A stretch of 64,000 bases of DNA from Zonotrichia leucophrys gambelii (Eukaryota; Chordata; Aves; Passeriformes; Passerellidae). Under the pieces are notes generated by a model, which saw nothing but the letters and a program-made list of their open reading frames with translations, had not been told where the DNA came from and made no database searches. This document shows positions 37,605 through 48,412 of the stretch, piece after piece. Position 1 is the stretch's first letter, and every line of letters starts with the position of its first letter. Made by a program: the position numbers and the translations under genes. The stretch covers positions 62,528,421 to 62,592,420 of the forward strand of contig NC_088173.1 of NCBI RefSeq assembly GCF_028769735.1. Reading direction: 5' to 3'.

Positions 37605-37858
37605 TGCTGGAGATGCTTCCTGTTGAAGGTGGAAACAGACTCAGAAGTGTCCATCAGAAGCAGGAGGGGCAAAAACCAGGAAGATTTGAAAGAATGTCTA
37701 CTACAATTAGAACTGTCAAACACAGGCTGCCCAGCAACACTGGGAACCATGGCCTTGGGGTGATAGACAGCCTGACCTAAATTAGTCCCCTCTTCAAGTG
37801 GTGGATTGGACAAGATGACCTTTAGTATCTTTGACAGCAGATCTCATTGATTCTCTGA
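37605..37858 (+). mobile_element. Decayed CR1 LINE 3' fragment
   Basis: It shows a degraded but ordered CR1 3' end: ACACAGGCTGCCCAGCAACA near 37720, GTGGATTGGACAAGATGACC near 37800, and a terminal ATTGATTCTCTGAA in place of the usual tandem repeat. Divergence is high, so boundaries are approximate and the copy is probably old. Confidence 0.7.
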
Positions 37859-38727
37859 ACATATTTATACTGTGGTCATTGCCATAGCATCTGAGTGCAA
37901 AAAGCGCTAGCATTTAAGTGATAACATGTAAATTTCATACAGGTATACTTATGTTTTACAACATGACATAATCAAAAGAAATTATAATAAGATACAGAAC
38001 ATATAAAAATAGAATTTTTTAATAGAAGAATTTCTTTCAACCAATAGAACTTAGGTTCTTGTTTCATAATCCTGGGTTCTTGACAGAGACCCCAATTTTT
38101 CCTAAATGCATGTTCTCAAAAAATAAATCAAATCAGCTTAAAACTAACTCCTTTAATAATACATATAATGCTAAGAAAATATTGATCTCTGTTAAAATAA
38201 TTATACTTTTTATCCCAGTAATGGAAACTGCCTGAGCTGATAAATTAATTTTACAACATTAGCAGATATGAAAGCCTTTAGATCTAGGTTTGTACTTCAT
38301 CTAGTTTTTTGTGTCACACATACAGAAAGCATATTTCTGAGTCCTGGTAGCTTTGGAAAACCTCAGAATATAAGAAATAAGAAACACTGACTTCTTTAAA
38401 GCAGTTATTCCTGAGACCTTACAGCGACTATGCTGACAAATATTTGAGGATGATAAAAGGGAAAGAAAGAAGTCACTGAATTCTAATCAACATGCCATTT
38501 ACTTCTTTCAAGAATTACTCTTTGTGTATCTGTAGGAAAGAAAAATACAGATGATAATACTAGAAGAAAATGTCTATTTATTAAAAATCATTCTCGAAAT
38601 CTGATTTGCAAAGACATTATCACTACACTTTCTGAATCTTTTTTTTTTTTTTTGTTAGAGACTGAAATTTCCAGTTTGGCAAATAACACCTAATGTAAGT
38701 CTCTGGGGAAAATGTAATGCACTTCAC
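37859..38727. other. Unique AT-rich non-coding sequence
   Basis: Nothing recognised apart from a T run at about 38640-38653. Confidence 0.5.
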
Positions 38728-39345
38728 AAGGTCAAGAAGTGGACCCATGTGAACCCCATGAGGTTCAACAAAGCCAAGTGCAAAGTCCTTCAGCTGGTTT
38801 GGCAACTCCTGATATTAATACTGGCTAGGGGATGAAGGGATTGCTAGCAGCTCAGCCAAGCAGGAATTGGGGGTGCTGGGCTGAGCATGAGCAGGCAATG
38901 TGCACTTGCAGCCCAGAAAGACAACTGCATCCTGGTCTGCATCAACAGAAGCTTGGCCAGAAGGGTGAGGGAGGTGATTCCTCCACTCTTCTCTCTTCTG
39001 GTGACACCCCACCTGGAGTGCTGCTGATGTCCTTCCTGTAGCTGATGTCCAGCTCTGGGCATCATGGTACAGGAAAGACATGGGCCCACTAGGGTGGAGG
39101 GCTGCTGGATGGGACCATCAGAACCTGGAGAAGAGAAGACTCTGGGGAGATGTTATTTGTAATGTTTTGATACTTGAAGGGGCTAGTAAGAACAGTTTAA
39201 AAGAGGGTAGATTTAGATTAGATGTAAGGAAGACATTTTTTTTTTTTTACAGTGAAGGTGGTAAGAGACTGGAACAAGTTGCAGAGAGTTGTCAGATGTC
39301 CTATGACTGGAATCTTCTTGGTCAGGTTGGATGATGTTTTGAGAA
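38728..39345 (+). mobile_element. CR1 LINE fragment (RT C-terminal end plus 3' UTR)
   Basis: It begins in degraded coding sequence equivalent to the end of the CR1 reverse transcriptase (GTGAACCCCATGAGGTTCAA, then AAGCCAAGTGCAAAGTCCTT). It runs through CACCCCACCTGGAGTGCTGC, AACCTGGAGAAGAGAAGACT, GGGTAGATTTAGATTAGATG and AAGAGACTGGAACAAGTTGC. It stops near TTGGATGATGTTTTGAGAAT without the usual terminal repeat, so it is truncated at the 3' side too. A T run sits at about 39236-39249. Confidence 0.88.
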
Positions 39346-39732
39346 TGTAATAGGTGCTCTAGAAATGAGATAACAGTGAAAGGAAGAAGCATATTTCAAT
39401 TCTTCTGGCATCAGTCTCCAAAAAGGGATACAACCCCTCCCTCCCCTTAAGGAGGAATTACAGAGCACGAAGAAAAAAAAATAAAAAACAACACCTAAAA
39501 GGCAATTGGGCCTCTCTGTTGGCAAGTGGAGGCTTCTTGAGTGGTGACAGTAGCCCACACATTTTAATTGAAGATCCTAATGCAAATATCTTAGGTTTCA
39601 ATGTTTTAAATGGATGTCCCTGCCGAACGCTGATGTTTGGTCCTTAGGTTCAGACATCAATCCCATCAATCCCAGTTTTGGTAGAAACTCAGAGTCTACA
39701 ATGTATGTAGTAATGATGATGCCTTGAGAGGC
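39346..39732. other. Spacer between CR1 and an antisense LTR
   Basis: About 390 bases without recognised features, including an A-rich stretch at about 39470-39490. It might contain further eroded retroviral sequence. Confidence 0.4.
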
Positions 39733-40176
39733 TGATCTGGAACAGAGACTAGACAGAGTTAAGGGAATAAAGTAGGTATTTATTAAAAGGCTTTAAAAGC
39801 ATGCACCTTGGCAGCACAAGAGCCTGGCCGTGGCTCTGCCCAAGATGGATGCAAGATGGACAACTGGTCAAGAGTTTTCACCTTTTTCTAAGTTTTGGTC
39901 CATTTACATATTGGGGTTAATTGTCCAGTTGCAGCTTCAGGTTATGAAGTCCCAGCCTCCCAGATTGCTTTCTTCAGTTTTCCATAGTTTACACTTTCTG
40001 GGCCTGAGGCTGTAACGGTGTCCTTGGTTCTCGGGCTGGAAAAGGATTTTTTTGTCTAACTTAACTGTGAAGAGAATTTACTAACACGTAATATGAAGTT
40101 CAGAGTTACACACCAAGGCAGTACAGGATCTGGAAAATGTGAAAGCTAGAACTTAAGGCAACAATGACTGTAACCA
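39733..40176 (-). mobile_element. Solo LTR of a passerine-type endogenous retrovirus
   Basis: The plus strand reads as the complement of an LTR I associate with songbird genomes. Landmarks in plus-strand order: TCTGGAACAGAGACTAGACA, GTATTTATTAAAAGG (complement of the AATAAA polyadenylation signal, 39779-39784), CACCTTGGCAGCACAAGAGC, GTTTTGGTCCATTTACATAT, GGGGTTAATTGTCCAGTTGC, GAGGCTGTAACGGTGTCCTT and GTTCAGAGTTACACACCAAG. The TATA region expected near 39880-39900 on the minus strand is degraded. Ends are approximate. A retroviral pol fragment in the opposite orientation starts within about 85 bases, so it does not belong to this LTR as internal sequence. Confidence 0.82.
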
Positions 40177-40260
40177 ATGCACTCCCTCATGGAAAAATTA
40201 CTAATGATTTCTGTGGTGGCACAAAATGGAATTTTTGAAGTCATGACTAGGAAACAGCAA

Positions 40261-40791
40261 ATAATCTCCAGAAATCACTCCCCATATAACTCAGCTGTCT
40301 GGCCAGCTGGGAAAGCAGACAGGAGGTGGTATTTAACAATTGATTATTAGTATCTGAGTGCTAGTACAGCCATGCTAACAGCTGCTGTACCAAACATTGC
40401 AAATATAACTGCTACTTTGAAAGCAGCTGCACACTCATTGATGGTAATGCTGGATATAAAAAATATATTCTTTATGGTTCCCTTGAAGGAGGAGGATAAA
40501 GAGAAGTTTTCTTTCACTTGGGAGGGAATACAATACACCTTTAGCAGACTCCCACAGAGATATAAATATTCACCTATAATTGTTCATGCTGCACTTGCTG
40601 AACTTTTTCAGAGACTCACTCCCCCAAGATGTGAAACTGTGACAAAATATATGGATGATATTCTGATTAGAGAAACTTCCCCTGAGAAGGTGTGGGGAGA
40701 GGCAGCAGCAATATGGCAAGCAGTAAATAATGCAGAAATTGAAATTCCACATGAAAAAATCTGGGATCAAGTAAAGAAAGGCAAACTCTGA
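40261..40791 (+). pseudogene. pol: Endogenous retrovirus pol (reverse transcriptase) fragment, ERVL-like
   Basis: The open part, 40372-40791 (139 codons), is part of a retroviral reverse transcriptase. It has MLDIKNIFFMVPL (motif A region; the first Asp is kept, residue 28, while the usual second Asp is Asn), LPQRY where LPQG is usual (residues 60-64, Gly to Arg), and an intact YMDD (residues 93-96). Upstream the same frame stays recognisable to about 40261 but has an in-frame TAG at 40348-40350. After the stop at 40789-40791 a different phase stays open to about 40916. An intact protein would be several times longer, and finger, connection, RNase H and integrase regions are absent or unrecognised. 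The EEDKEKFSFTWEGIQYTFSR segment resembles ERVL (class III) elements by recall. It is a dead fragment. Confidence 0.88.
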
Positions 40792-40916
40792 GCGAGAAAT
40801 TGAGAATAAGGAGGCAGCAAAAATTTTAAGTGAAGAATTAAAAAAATATCAGTCACTGGGACCAGTACACTCACACACCCCTATTACAGCTAAATGGAGT
40901 TTCTATATTTTATTAT
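40792..40916 (+). mobile_element. Probable continuation of the retroviral fragment in another phase
   Basis: Directly after the pol stop, a phase-shifted reading stays open for about 40 codons with a charged, lysine/glutamate-rich peptide ending near ITAKW. I cannot place it in a specific retroviral protein. It may be out-of-order sequence brought next to RT by deletion. Confidence 0.4.
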
Positions 40917-43252
40917 AGCACGTATCCTTGGTATGTGTAGAAATTGCCTTAATTTTAATGATAATAAATATGACTCAAATTAAAAAATATGATTTTCTCA
41001 TTAAATCATACAAAATTTAATTTAACAGATATCTGACAAATGTTTGACCTCAAGTTAGTATGGTTCTTTGTGTAGAATTAGTTGCTTCCCCTCCCTCCTC
41101 CTGAGCCTTTTATTTTCTTAAACCTGAACTCACTTAGGGAAGGGCAAGATTTACAGGTAGGTGAATATTTACAAGAATAGGTCTGGAATTTTCTTCATTT
41201 AAGGAATTTGCACTTCTGCATTTCATATATCTTGTCCAGGATTTTATTCTAGAATTATATTACATACATAAGAAGCAAATTACAGCTATAATAATATGCT
41301 GAGTACTGTATGGAAGGTCAACAGACAGCTTGTTTTTTAATCCTTTCCATTTTGCTAATTGATCTATTTGAACAATTTCCCCTTTTTTTTATATGAAACT
41401 TTAATTTTCCAAGTCTCAGATGACCAAATTGGGATAATAATTAATAGTGTACCTAGGTGCTTCTGTATTGCCTATATTGAGATTCAGATTTTATCCAGAA
41501 CTTTGTATTCAATGCATGAGGCTTTTATGCCTGTTTAAAGTATCCATTGCTGTCCTTTGGATCTGTTTCACTTCTTAATGGACCAATGCCTAAACAGAGT
41601 TTATTTCTATTGAAATGACAAAAAATCTTAGCTTTGGCACTTAACAAACTATAATTAAAGTGACACACTATAGTCTTATGAACTTTGTTAAACAAATTAG
41701 TGAAGGGTACTCCTACATTTTCTTCTGTAGTGAAATAAATTCAAAAATCCATCAGCTGATTGATCAAGAGTTCCAAATGATACCTACTCCCAATGAAATA
41801 AATTTCTAAATTCCCATAGATTTCTTTAGTGTTAAAATATCCTACAATAATAAATGAGAAATAATAGTCTAGTACGCTTAATATTTGGCATTAAACTTTT
41901 GATTTTGCTCTTGCTAGTGAATAACTCTTAACTTGCATAGAATTAGATTTGGAATTGAGAAAAACATGGAGGATACAAGCACAATCTAATTAATACTTAA
42001 CTGTCTTATCTAAAAAACAAAATTAAAAAAAAAAACCTCACAAAAAAAAAAACCCTTAGAGAATAAACCATTATATTTTATCTATAAATGACTTCTGAAA
42101 AATGTGTTTTACAGTAGGTTAATATAATGTGTCATAGTGTAGCCCCATTAATTATGCTGTGAAGCAGTGAGAGGTTGAAAAAACTGTATGGGTCTGGTAT
42201 GACAGAAATTACATTTTTAACAGTTACATAGAAGATAAAACTAGGTTTAAAAAGTCTTCGCTGTTTTCTAGTCTCCAACAAGAGCCAATAGTTGAACAAA
42301 TTCCCAAACTATAAATTCAAATAACCCATAGAAGTTATGAAGACCTTCCATCCTTGCATACTTTATTAACTATGTGTGAGAGAGTGATTTGGTAATCTGA
42401 GACATCTGGCAACCCAACAGGCAGGTACAAATCCCACCTGCAGGTAGAAGTACTCCTCTGCTTACAAATGACAATATACACTAAATTGCAGTATAAACAT
42501 GTAATTATGTTATTACTTTTTTGTCTTGTATGTGAGTGGGTACAAAGAATAAACTTGATTTCTTATTCCTTCTCCACAAAATCTGTTCTTAAATCCCAGA
42601 ACACCAAGTGATGGCACTTGAGAAAGCCCTTGAGGAAGGAATGGTATGTTTTATTTTTACTCTATGTTCCATTTTCTTTGGTGTTTTCCTTATTCTTTGA
42701 GAGTATTCAGTATCACCAAAACCTGAGTCAAACATAAAAAAAACAATCATAACAATGATTGCATGTCAAACAATGTATGCATGACATCCAGATTGCAAAA
42801 TGGTCTGGCACCAAAAGATTTGAATTGGATTTGGATTTGCTGCATAGGAAAACCAGCATATTTAATCTAACATAAATATTTGTTTCTGCTCCTAAGAAAA
42901 CAGAGTATGTTTAATATAAATAATAAATGATATTGAATAAATTATAATCCATATTTACTATATGTAACATTTTTCATTTCAGAAAAGATCTTGAAGCTCT
43001 GCACAATGATATGTAAACAGAACACACTCATCTCACTTAGGCTGTGAATCAAAACAAAAATTCTGTGGGAGTTCACCATGCCTCATAATGATAAAACCAT
43101 GATACAGCCTCAGATACATGATTATTTGCAGGCTATTTCCCATTCTGTAAAGTGAGTTCTATTGAATAAAACATGGTGTAAAATGTTTTTCAGGCAACAA
43201 GAAATTGCAGAGTTTCTGCATATGAAGGAAGCCACTCTGCTTTCAAGGAGAG
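40917..43252. other. Unique AT-rich non-coding sequence
   Basis: No gene or known repeat is recognised. A short A-rich run with CCTCAC interruptions lies at about 42018-42055. Confidence 0.5.
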
Positions 43253-43305
43253 AAACTACTGAAAATACATTATGTTTTCAGTAGTTTCAGTAGTTTCAGT
43301 AGTTT
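43253..43305. repeat. Perfect 13-bp hairpin merging into a 9-bp tandem repeat
   Basis: AAACTACTGAAAA at 43253-43265 and TTTTCAGTAGTTT at 43275-43287 are exact reverse complements around a 9-nt loop. The right arm is the first unit of a tandem array of TTTCAGTAG, three copies from 43276 to 43302 plus a partial TTT, so the left arm could pair with any of three registers. Confidence 0.9.
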
Positions 43306-44727
43306 AAAGGAAAGGGTGCAAACATAATATTTGATACCTTCCTTGATATAGAACCTAATAATTTGGCATCATGCTCTGGTGTCAGTTTCTACGTATACAG
43401 AAAAGCATTTTTAATCATTAAATTCTACAGTCCTTCAGGCCCTAATACAGGAGATGTAGTACAGTCTATAGTTTTAATGTACTTTTCTTTCTGTGTCTGC
43501 TTAGTCAGTCTTATATATCTTCATCTGGAAAATAAGCATATGCAAAATATTTTTTTGTCTCCAAGCAATTCTGTTCTTTGTGGATCATGATTGGAGTGCA
43601 GCCAGGAAACTGTTTGTAGGCAGACAGGTGTGTGGAGAGCACAGGCTGTGTCACTTTTGAAATCTGTCCTTTAGGACAATATCCTTTCAGAGGATATTCT
43701 TTAGAAACAATACTTTAGTAAAAACACAGATTTCAACCTCATGGAGCTGAAGAGCATCTGTTCAATACACTGCTGGACAGTACTCACTACCAAATTGTAT
43801 TTTTACCTGTTTACAACAAGTAATTGCGGTAAAAACATTCCTTTTCCTGTTCAGAAATTAGGCCTACACTTGGCATGTTCAGTCACCTTGTATTCTCTGG
43901 GTGCAGTTGAGAATCAGTCCCCATGCATGCATTCAGGATCAACTATAATTTTCTGCCACTTAAATAAAAAGCTAAACCATTTTTTATTGCCTGGCATGCC
44001 ATACCACAGCAAAGACAGATAAGGAGCTCAGTTCTGTTTTCTTGTAATCAAAAACTTTGGCAGAAAACAAGCTGCTGCAGCATATTGGGCATAGACAGCT
44101 GAGAGCCCCTATTGACTTTCATCTCTTGCTAGTGAAAACAGTAGGCAAAAAAAAAAGGAACAATACATATGCATTTTCAGACCTCAGAATAAGTGCAGAA
44201 CTGCAAATGAAGATTCCATTATCTTTCTGTTTATAACTATTATGCTTGATAAGGAAATAATTCTGGATTGATAAATATAGCCACATATTTATTCCTATTT
44301 TGCAGTATCACTTCTGGAAGTGAAACTTTAAAGAAGTCTCTATGGGAAAAAAATGATGCCTGAAACAAATAGATTATTCAGTTAATTTACCTAATTTTTA
44401 AGCATTTATTTACAGTTCAATACTATTTGGTGATTGTGGACAAATATATGTAAGCATGTGAGATATTAAGGAGGAACAAATTCAGTCTCATCCTAAATTT
44501 TTGAAGTCAGATAGAGTTCCTTGACATCAGACTCATAAATCAGCAATTGGCCCAGAAGTATTATGGTATCACTTTGGCCAGGAGCTGAGTTCAGTGAAAA
44601 TGGGCTAAGTATGGAGAGCCAGGGTGAAGGGGAGAACGCAAACAAGAACAGGGAATAAGAAGCCTTTGTGTGAACCACAGGTCAAGAATTAACCAAAGAG
44701 TGAAAACTGAAACTGCTGGAAAGACAG
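43306..44727. other. Unique AT-rich non-coding sequence
   Basis: No gene is recognised. The frame at 43741-44022 (93 codons) has no motif and no supporting splice or start context. Confidence 0.5.
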
Positions 44728-45003
44728 ATCACAGAATCATTAAGAACCAGCCTGGATGGTGGTTTGGGCTGACACCTGCTTTCAAAGACCCTCTGAGAAA
44801 GAGGCTGAAGGAACGTGCATGGAAGGTGGCACGAGGAAGGCAGACCCACGGGGTGTCAGAGGCATGCAGCAGCCATGGCCGGACATGAACCTGGTCAGAG
44901 CGTGGCCTCGCGGTCACCGGGAAGGTGTCAGCAGACAGTGCATGTCCAGGTGGGGCAGGAGTTGATGGGGGAAGCTTTTTACTGAACAGACTCTGCTCCC
45001 TGC
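44728..45003. other. GC-rich block next to the LTR, possible CR1 edge
   Basis: This block starts with CACAGAATCATTAAG, faintly like the complement of a CR1 3' end. It becomes GC-rich with several CpG (about 44800-44970) and runs up to the LTR start. Overlapping plus-strand frames (44670-44888, 44756-44965) are without known motifs. The CR1 reading covers at most the first 60 bases; the remainder is unclassified. Confidence 0.3.
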
Positions 45004-45590
45004 TGTGGAGGTACCGGTTGTCGGTTTCTCGGGGTCTGGATTGAAGGCACTTGAGACGGTTGTTAGTTCGTGTTCGGACTCAGATGTTTATTATCTCTTA
45101 TCACAACTGTGAGTTCAGCAGCTTTTCATTAGAAGACACAAAATGGCCAACAATCTCTTGTTGCAAGGTCTTTTAAGACTAAAATATTCAGTTAAGAACT
45201 GACACCTAGATTATTTTCCCTTTTAACCCCATAACTGATCCCACAGAGCCCCCAGTGCAGACTTTTCTGTCCAATCACAAAACGCCACCCAAATCCATGA
45301 AGAAGGAAGAAGAAGCATGAAGAAGAAATCCAGGACGACACACTGTGCCCTCCATCTTGCTTCCATCCACAACATACTAAAAATCCCAAAACCTGAATTT
45401 CTCACCAAGTGGTACACCTTGATACACCTACACTACTCTCTATAATCTATTTCACACTTTTGTGGATTCTAGTCTATCTTTAAGTCTAGGAGTGTTTCTC
45501 CATAAATAAAGGTCAAAGTCAGTGCTTTGCTGGGGGTCAGGATACCCCATAGCAGAAAGAGAAATATTACTGATGCCCTGGGTTTCCACA
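45004..45590 (-). mobile_element. Complete solo LTR (ERVK/ERV2-like), with terminal inverted repeats
   Basis: The 587-bp element begins TGTGGA and ends TCCACA, a perfect 6-bp terminal inverted repeat with canonical TG..CA ends. The sense strand is minus: TTTATT at 45087-45092 is the complement of an AATAAA signal about 85 bases from the plus-strand left end, which fits an R/U5 boundary. The body (for example ACTCTCTATAATCTATTTCA, GTCTAGGAGTGTTTCTCCAT, TGCTTTGCTGGGGGTCAGGA) matches, by recall, an LTR common in songbird genomes. Flanking hexamers are CCCTGC (44998-45003) and CCCTTC (45591-45596), a possible target-site duplication with one mismatch; six bases is the usual size for class II retroviruses. 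There is no internal sequence, so it is solo. Confidence 0.85.
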
Positions 45591-47396
45591 CCCTTCTTGT
45601 CTGATATAATAATATAATATAACATTTATATAATTTGATGTTCAGATCTTTAACTCTAGCTCAGAAAAAATTAATTCTATTTCATAGAAGTAATTTAAAA
45701 TAGCCTGGCTAATTTTTTCCCCCCATTCTTTGTGGTTTTCAGATTCCTGTGAAATGAGAAGCAGAAATTATGAAATGCTTTGGTATGCAGTATTTTTGTG
45801 TTGTTGATATTCTACAGCAATGAGATTCCTTCACAATCAGAAAATTACTTCCAGATTAAAAATACAATAGTTAGCAGTTTCTCAAACTGTTCTTTTTCAA
45901 AGGGAGTTGAAATCTCCTTGAAGGTTTTAGAGAACTGTATCTTGCATCAGTGAAGAAAAACAAAATTTTACTATAAGCATTTTCAGAAACAGATGGAATT
46001 TTATATTCTTAAATGAAGTAGGTTACTTTTGCTAAACTTACACTTGAATATTGGAATATCATACTAAGTATAAACATCCTTATCACAGCATCAGGATATT
46101 TTGAGCCTGATACAGTGCATTTTTCCTTGTTTTTGAAAGGAAAATAACATCTGCTACATCCTTATAATGGTTTTCTGGGAATTGCTGTGTTAGCTTAAAT
46201 CATCTTTGTTTAAATTAATTCATATTTCCTTGTTTAAAACAAGAAAAAAAAACTAACTCTGTTATCTCAAATAACTGAATGCTGTGTAACTACACAAATT
46301 TTAACTATGCACTTATGTAAATGTTACTTGAAAAACCGATATGTTAGAAAACAAAAATCCTCTGGAAGAGACTGTTCTTACAGCATAAAAACTTATCGTA
46401 GGTTTCAGACAAAAATGTTCAGATAATTTCACATCCATCACTGTGGCTATGACTGCTTTTTGCTTTTTTCAGGTGATTAGTGTCTACCAGCCTGTTTTGA
46501 ATAGTGGCAGTAGGATACACGGTTTAGAAGAAGATGTGGTGTTTGATACTTGTATGAGGTCAGTGGCACTTACCCCTATCTGGCATTCACAGTAGTTGAA
46601 TTAGAATGCTGCAGAGTGAATTCTGCCAATTCCATTGGGTTTTCATTCACAGATAATTTAGTTTACCTCAGTTTCAGTGATATTTAAACACAGAATTTTT
46701 AGTTCTGAGCTATATTTTTTTTTCTAAAACTTGCATTAGAAACTTACATTCATTTATTTTGTGCATACCAAGATGTACTTGATTTGTGGCAGCATTTCCC
46801 ATGTCTTTTCCAGTGACAGCCTTCAGTACTCTGAATTTGTCTTCAGCTGTCAGCACTTGTCTTCTCCTGATATAAGATTTCAAATAGAAACAACACAAAG
46901 TTTATATAGAGATGCAAAGTGGGGTCCATGAAAATATTTGGCTCTTGTCAAGGATTATTAGAGTGAAGAATTACTGTTTAATGTGTTGTTAGAAAGTCAT
47001 TATGTATAAATATGTTTTACAGACTTTGCTTTATCTTATGAAGCCGTGTTTTATATGTGGTTAAAACTACCTTTGCAGCAGAAAACTTGTGTCTGTTCTT
47101 GTTTGCATGGACACAGCCCACATGACATACATTTGTGCCTTTTGCCGTTTCTCTTCTCTGATGATGAAGAGATGTGAAATCTTTCTTTTTATGCTGGGGT
47201 TGGTACAAGATACCAATTTTTCATCCTTTGCATGCTGTTATCTTTTCTCACCCTTCTTATCTTTTTCAGTTTCATTATGTTAGCAAGAGATATAGAGTTA
47301 TATGTCGTTACTTTTGAAAAGAAAGCTAAATCATATTTCAGTTGAGCTTGTTTATTTGACAGGGTGGGGGACATTTTTGGGTTTTTTTTTTTAATG
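45591..47396. other. Unique AT-rich non-coding sequence
   Basis: No gene or repeat is recognised except scattered short homopolymers. Frames of about 60 codons on both strands are without motifs. Confidence 0.5.
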
Positions 47397-47419
47397 TTTG
47401 TTTGTTTGTTTGTTTGTTT
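47397..47419. repeat. (TTTG)n microsatellite
   Basis: Nearly six perfect TTTG units. The array ends about 20 bases before the start of an LTR. Confidence 0.9.
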
Positions 47420-47440
47420 CCTTTCTGCTGAATGAAATCG

Positions 47441-48003
47441 TGCTGGTTTCAGCTGTGGTAGAGGTAATTTCTTTCAGTGGCTGGTATGGTTGTATGGTTC
47501 TGTGTTTTGGAATTGTGCTGAGCACAGTGTTGACATTATAGAGGTGTTTTTGTTCTTGCTGAGCAGGATTTACACAGAGCCAAGGCCTTTTCTGCTCTTT
47601 GCACTGCCTCTCTGGAAAGGAAGCTGGGGGAACACGGGAGGTTGGGAGGAGACACAGCCAGGACAGGTGACCCAAACTGACCAAAGGGATATTCCAGATT
47701 GTGTGACATCATGCTCAGAGTATAAAGCAGGGGGAAGAAGGGACAGTCGGAGTGTTGGTGTTGGTCTTCCCAAGTCACAGCTGCCTGTGATGATGCCCCA
47801 GTCTTTGGGGATGGCTGAACTCCTGCCTGCCCGTGGGGAGTGGTGAAGTAATTTTTTCTTTGCTTTGCTTTTTTTTGTGTGGCTTTTGCTTTTCCTATGA
47901 AACTGTCTATATCTCAACCCAGAAGTTCTTTATCTTTTTACCCTTCTGACTATCTCCCTAATCCCACTAGTGGGGCAGCAAGCAGCTGAATGTGGCTTTT
48001 ACA
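47441..48003 (+). mobile_element. Near-complete solo LTR, avian ERV family shared with 24.8, 27.5 and 50.7 kb
   Basis: It runs from TGCTGGTTTCAGC to GTGGCTTTTACA (TG..CA), about 563 bases, and is the best preserved member here. Shared landmarks include GCTGAGCAGGATTTACACAG, AAGCTGGGGGAACACGGGAG, GACCCAAACTGACCAAAGGG, ATATTCCAGATTGTG, GTGTTGGTGTTGGTCTTCCC, CTGCCTGCCCGTGGGGAGTG and CTGTCTATATCTCAACCCAG. No internal retroviral sequence adjoins it. I see no matching flanking duplication, perhaps because the ends are eroded. Confidence 0.85.
47704..47727 (+). promoter_or_regulatory. LTR core promoter: CRE-like site and TATA box
   Basis: Within the 47.4 kb LTR, TGACATCA (47704-47711, one change from the palindromic CRE/ATF site TGACGTCA) lies 9 bases before TATAAAG (47721-47727). 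The same position in the copies at 24.8 and 27.5 kb has lost both elements. This is the only copy of the family here that keeps a plausible core promoter; activity is unknown. Confidence 0.6.
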
Positions 48004-48340
48004 TAAAAATGAAATTTTTGTTCATAGATTTCGGTGTCTTTCTCTCCAAGAAAAACTGTCAATCATAAATATAACTCGTGATCTTAGAAGGGGAAAGCCA
48101 AGATGCAATTGTCTCCAGGTCTATGGTAGGATCTTCCAAAAAACAAATAAAAGTTGGTAACTAAACCAGCAATAAAACCTTTAAAAAAACCTATTATTTC
48201 TTTCCTGTAATTGTAAGAATGAAGAGAACATGCAATAACACACAGTTCTACAGAGTGTTGTTTTTTTTTCAAATCAGTGTGACTATACAGTTCTCTTGGA
48301 AAAACCCCTCATTTTACAGAAATATTCTTGGTTTACATTT

Positions 48341-48341
<1 letters not shown>
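48004..48341. other. Spacer, nothing recognised
   Basis: About 340 bases of AT-rich sequence between an LTR and a TA microsatellite. Confidence 0.5.
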
Positions 48342-48380
<39 letters not shown>

Positions 48381-48412
48381 CACATATACACATATACATA
48401 TACATAAATGTA
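48342..48412. repeat. (TA)n / (TATACA)n microsatellite
   Basis: A core of about 12 TA units (48349-48373) is flanked by TG/TA and CATATACA variants. It is likely length-polymorphic and can form cruciform structures. Minus-strand tyrosine/isoleucine-rich and plus-strand frames across it are artefacts. Confidence 0.95.

Noticed and set aside
47490..47917. Several 80-118-codon frames on both strands
   Set aside because: All lie inside the 47.4 kb LTR, which is GC-rich and therefore stop-poor. None carries a retroviral or cellular motif.
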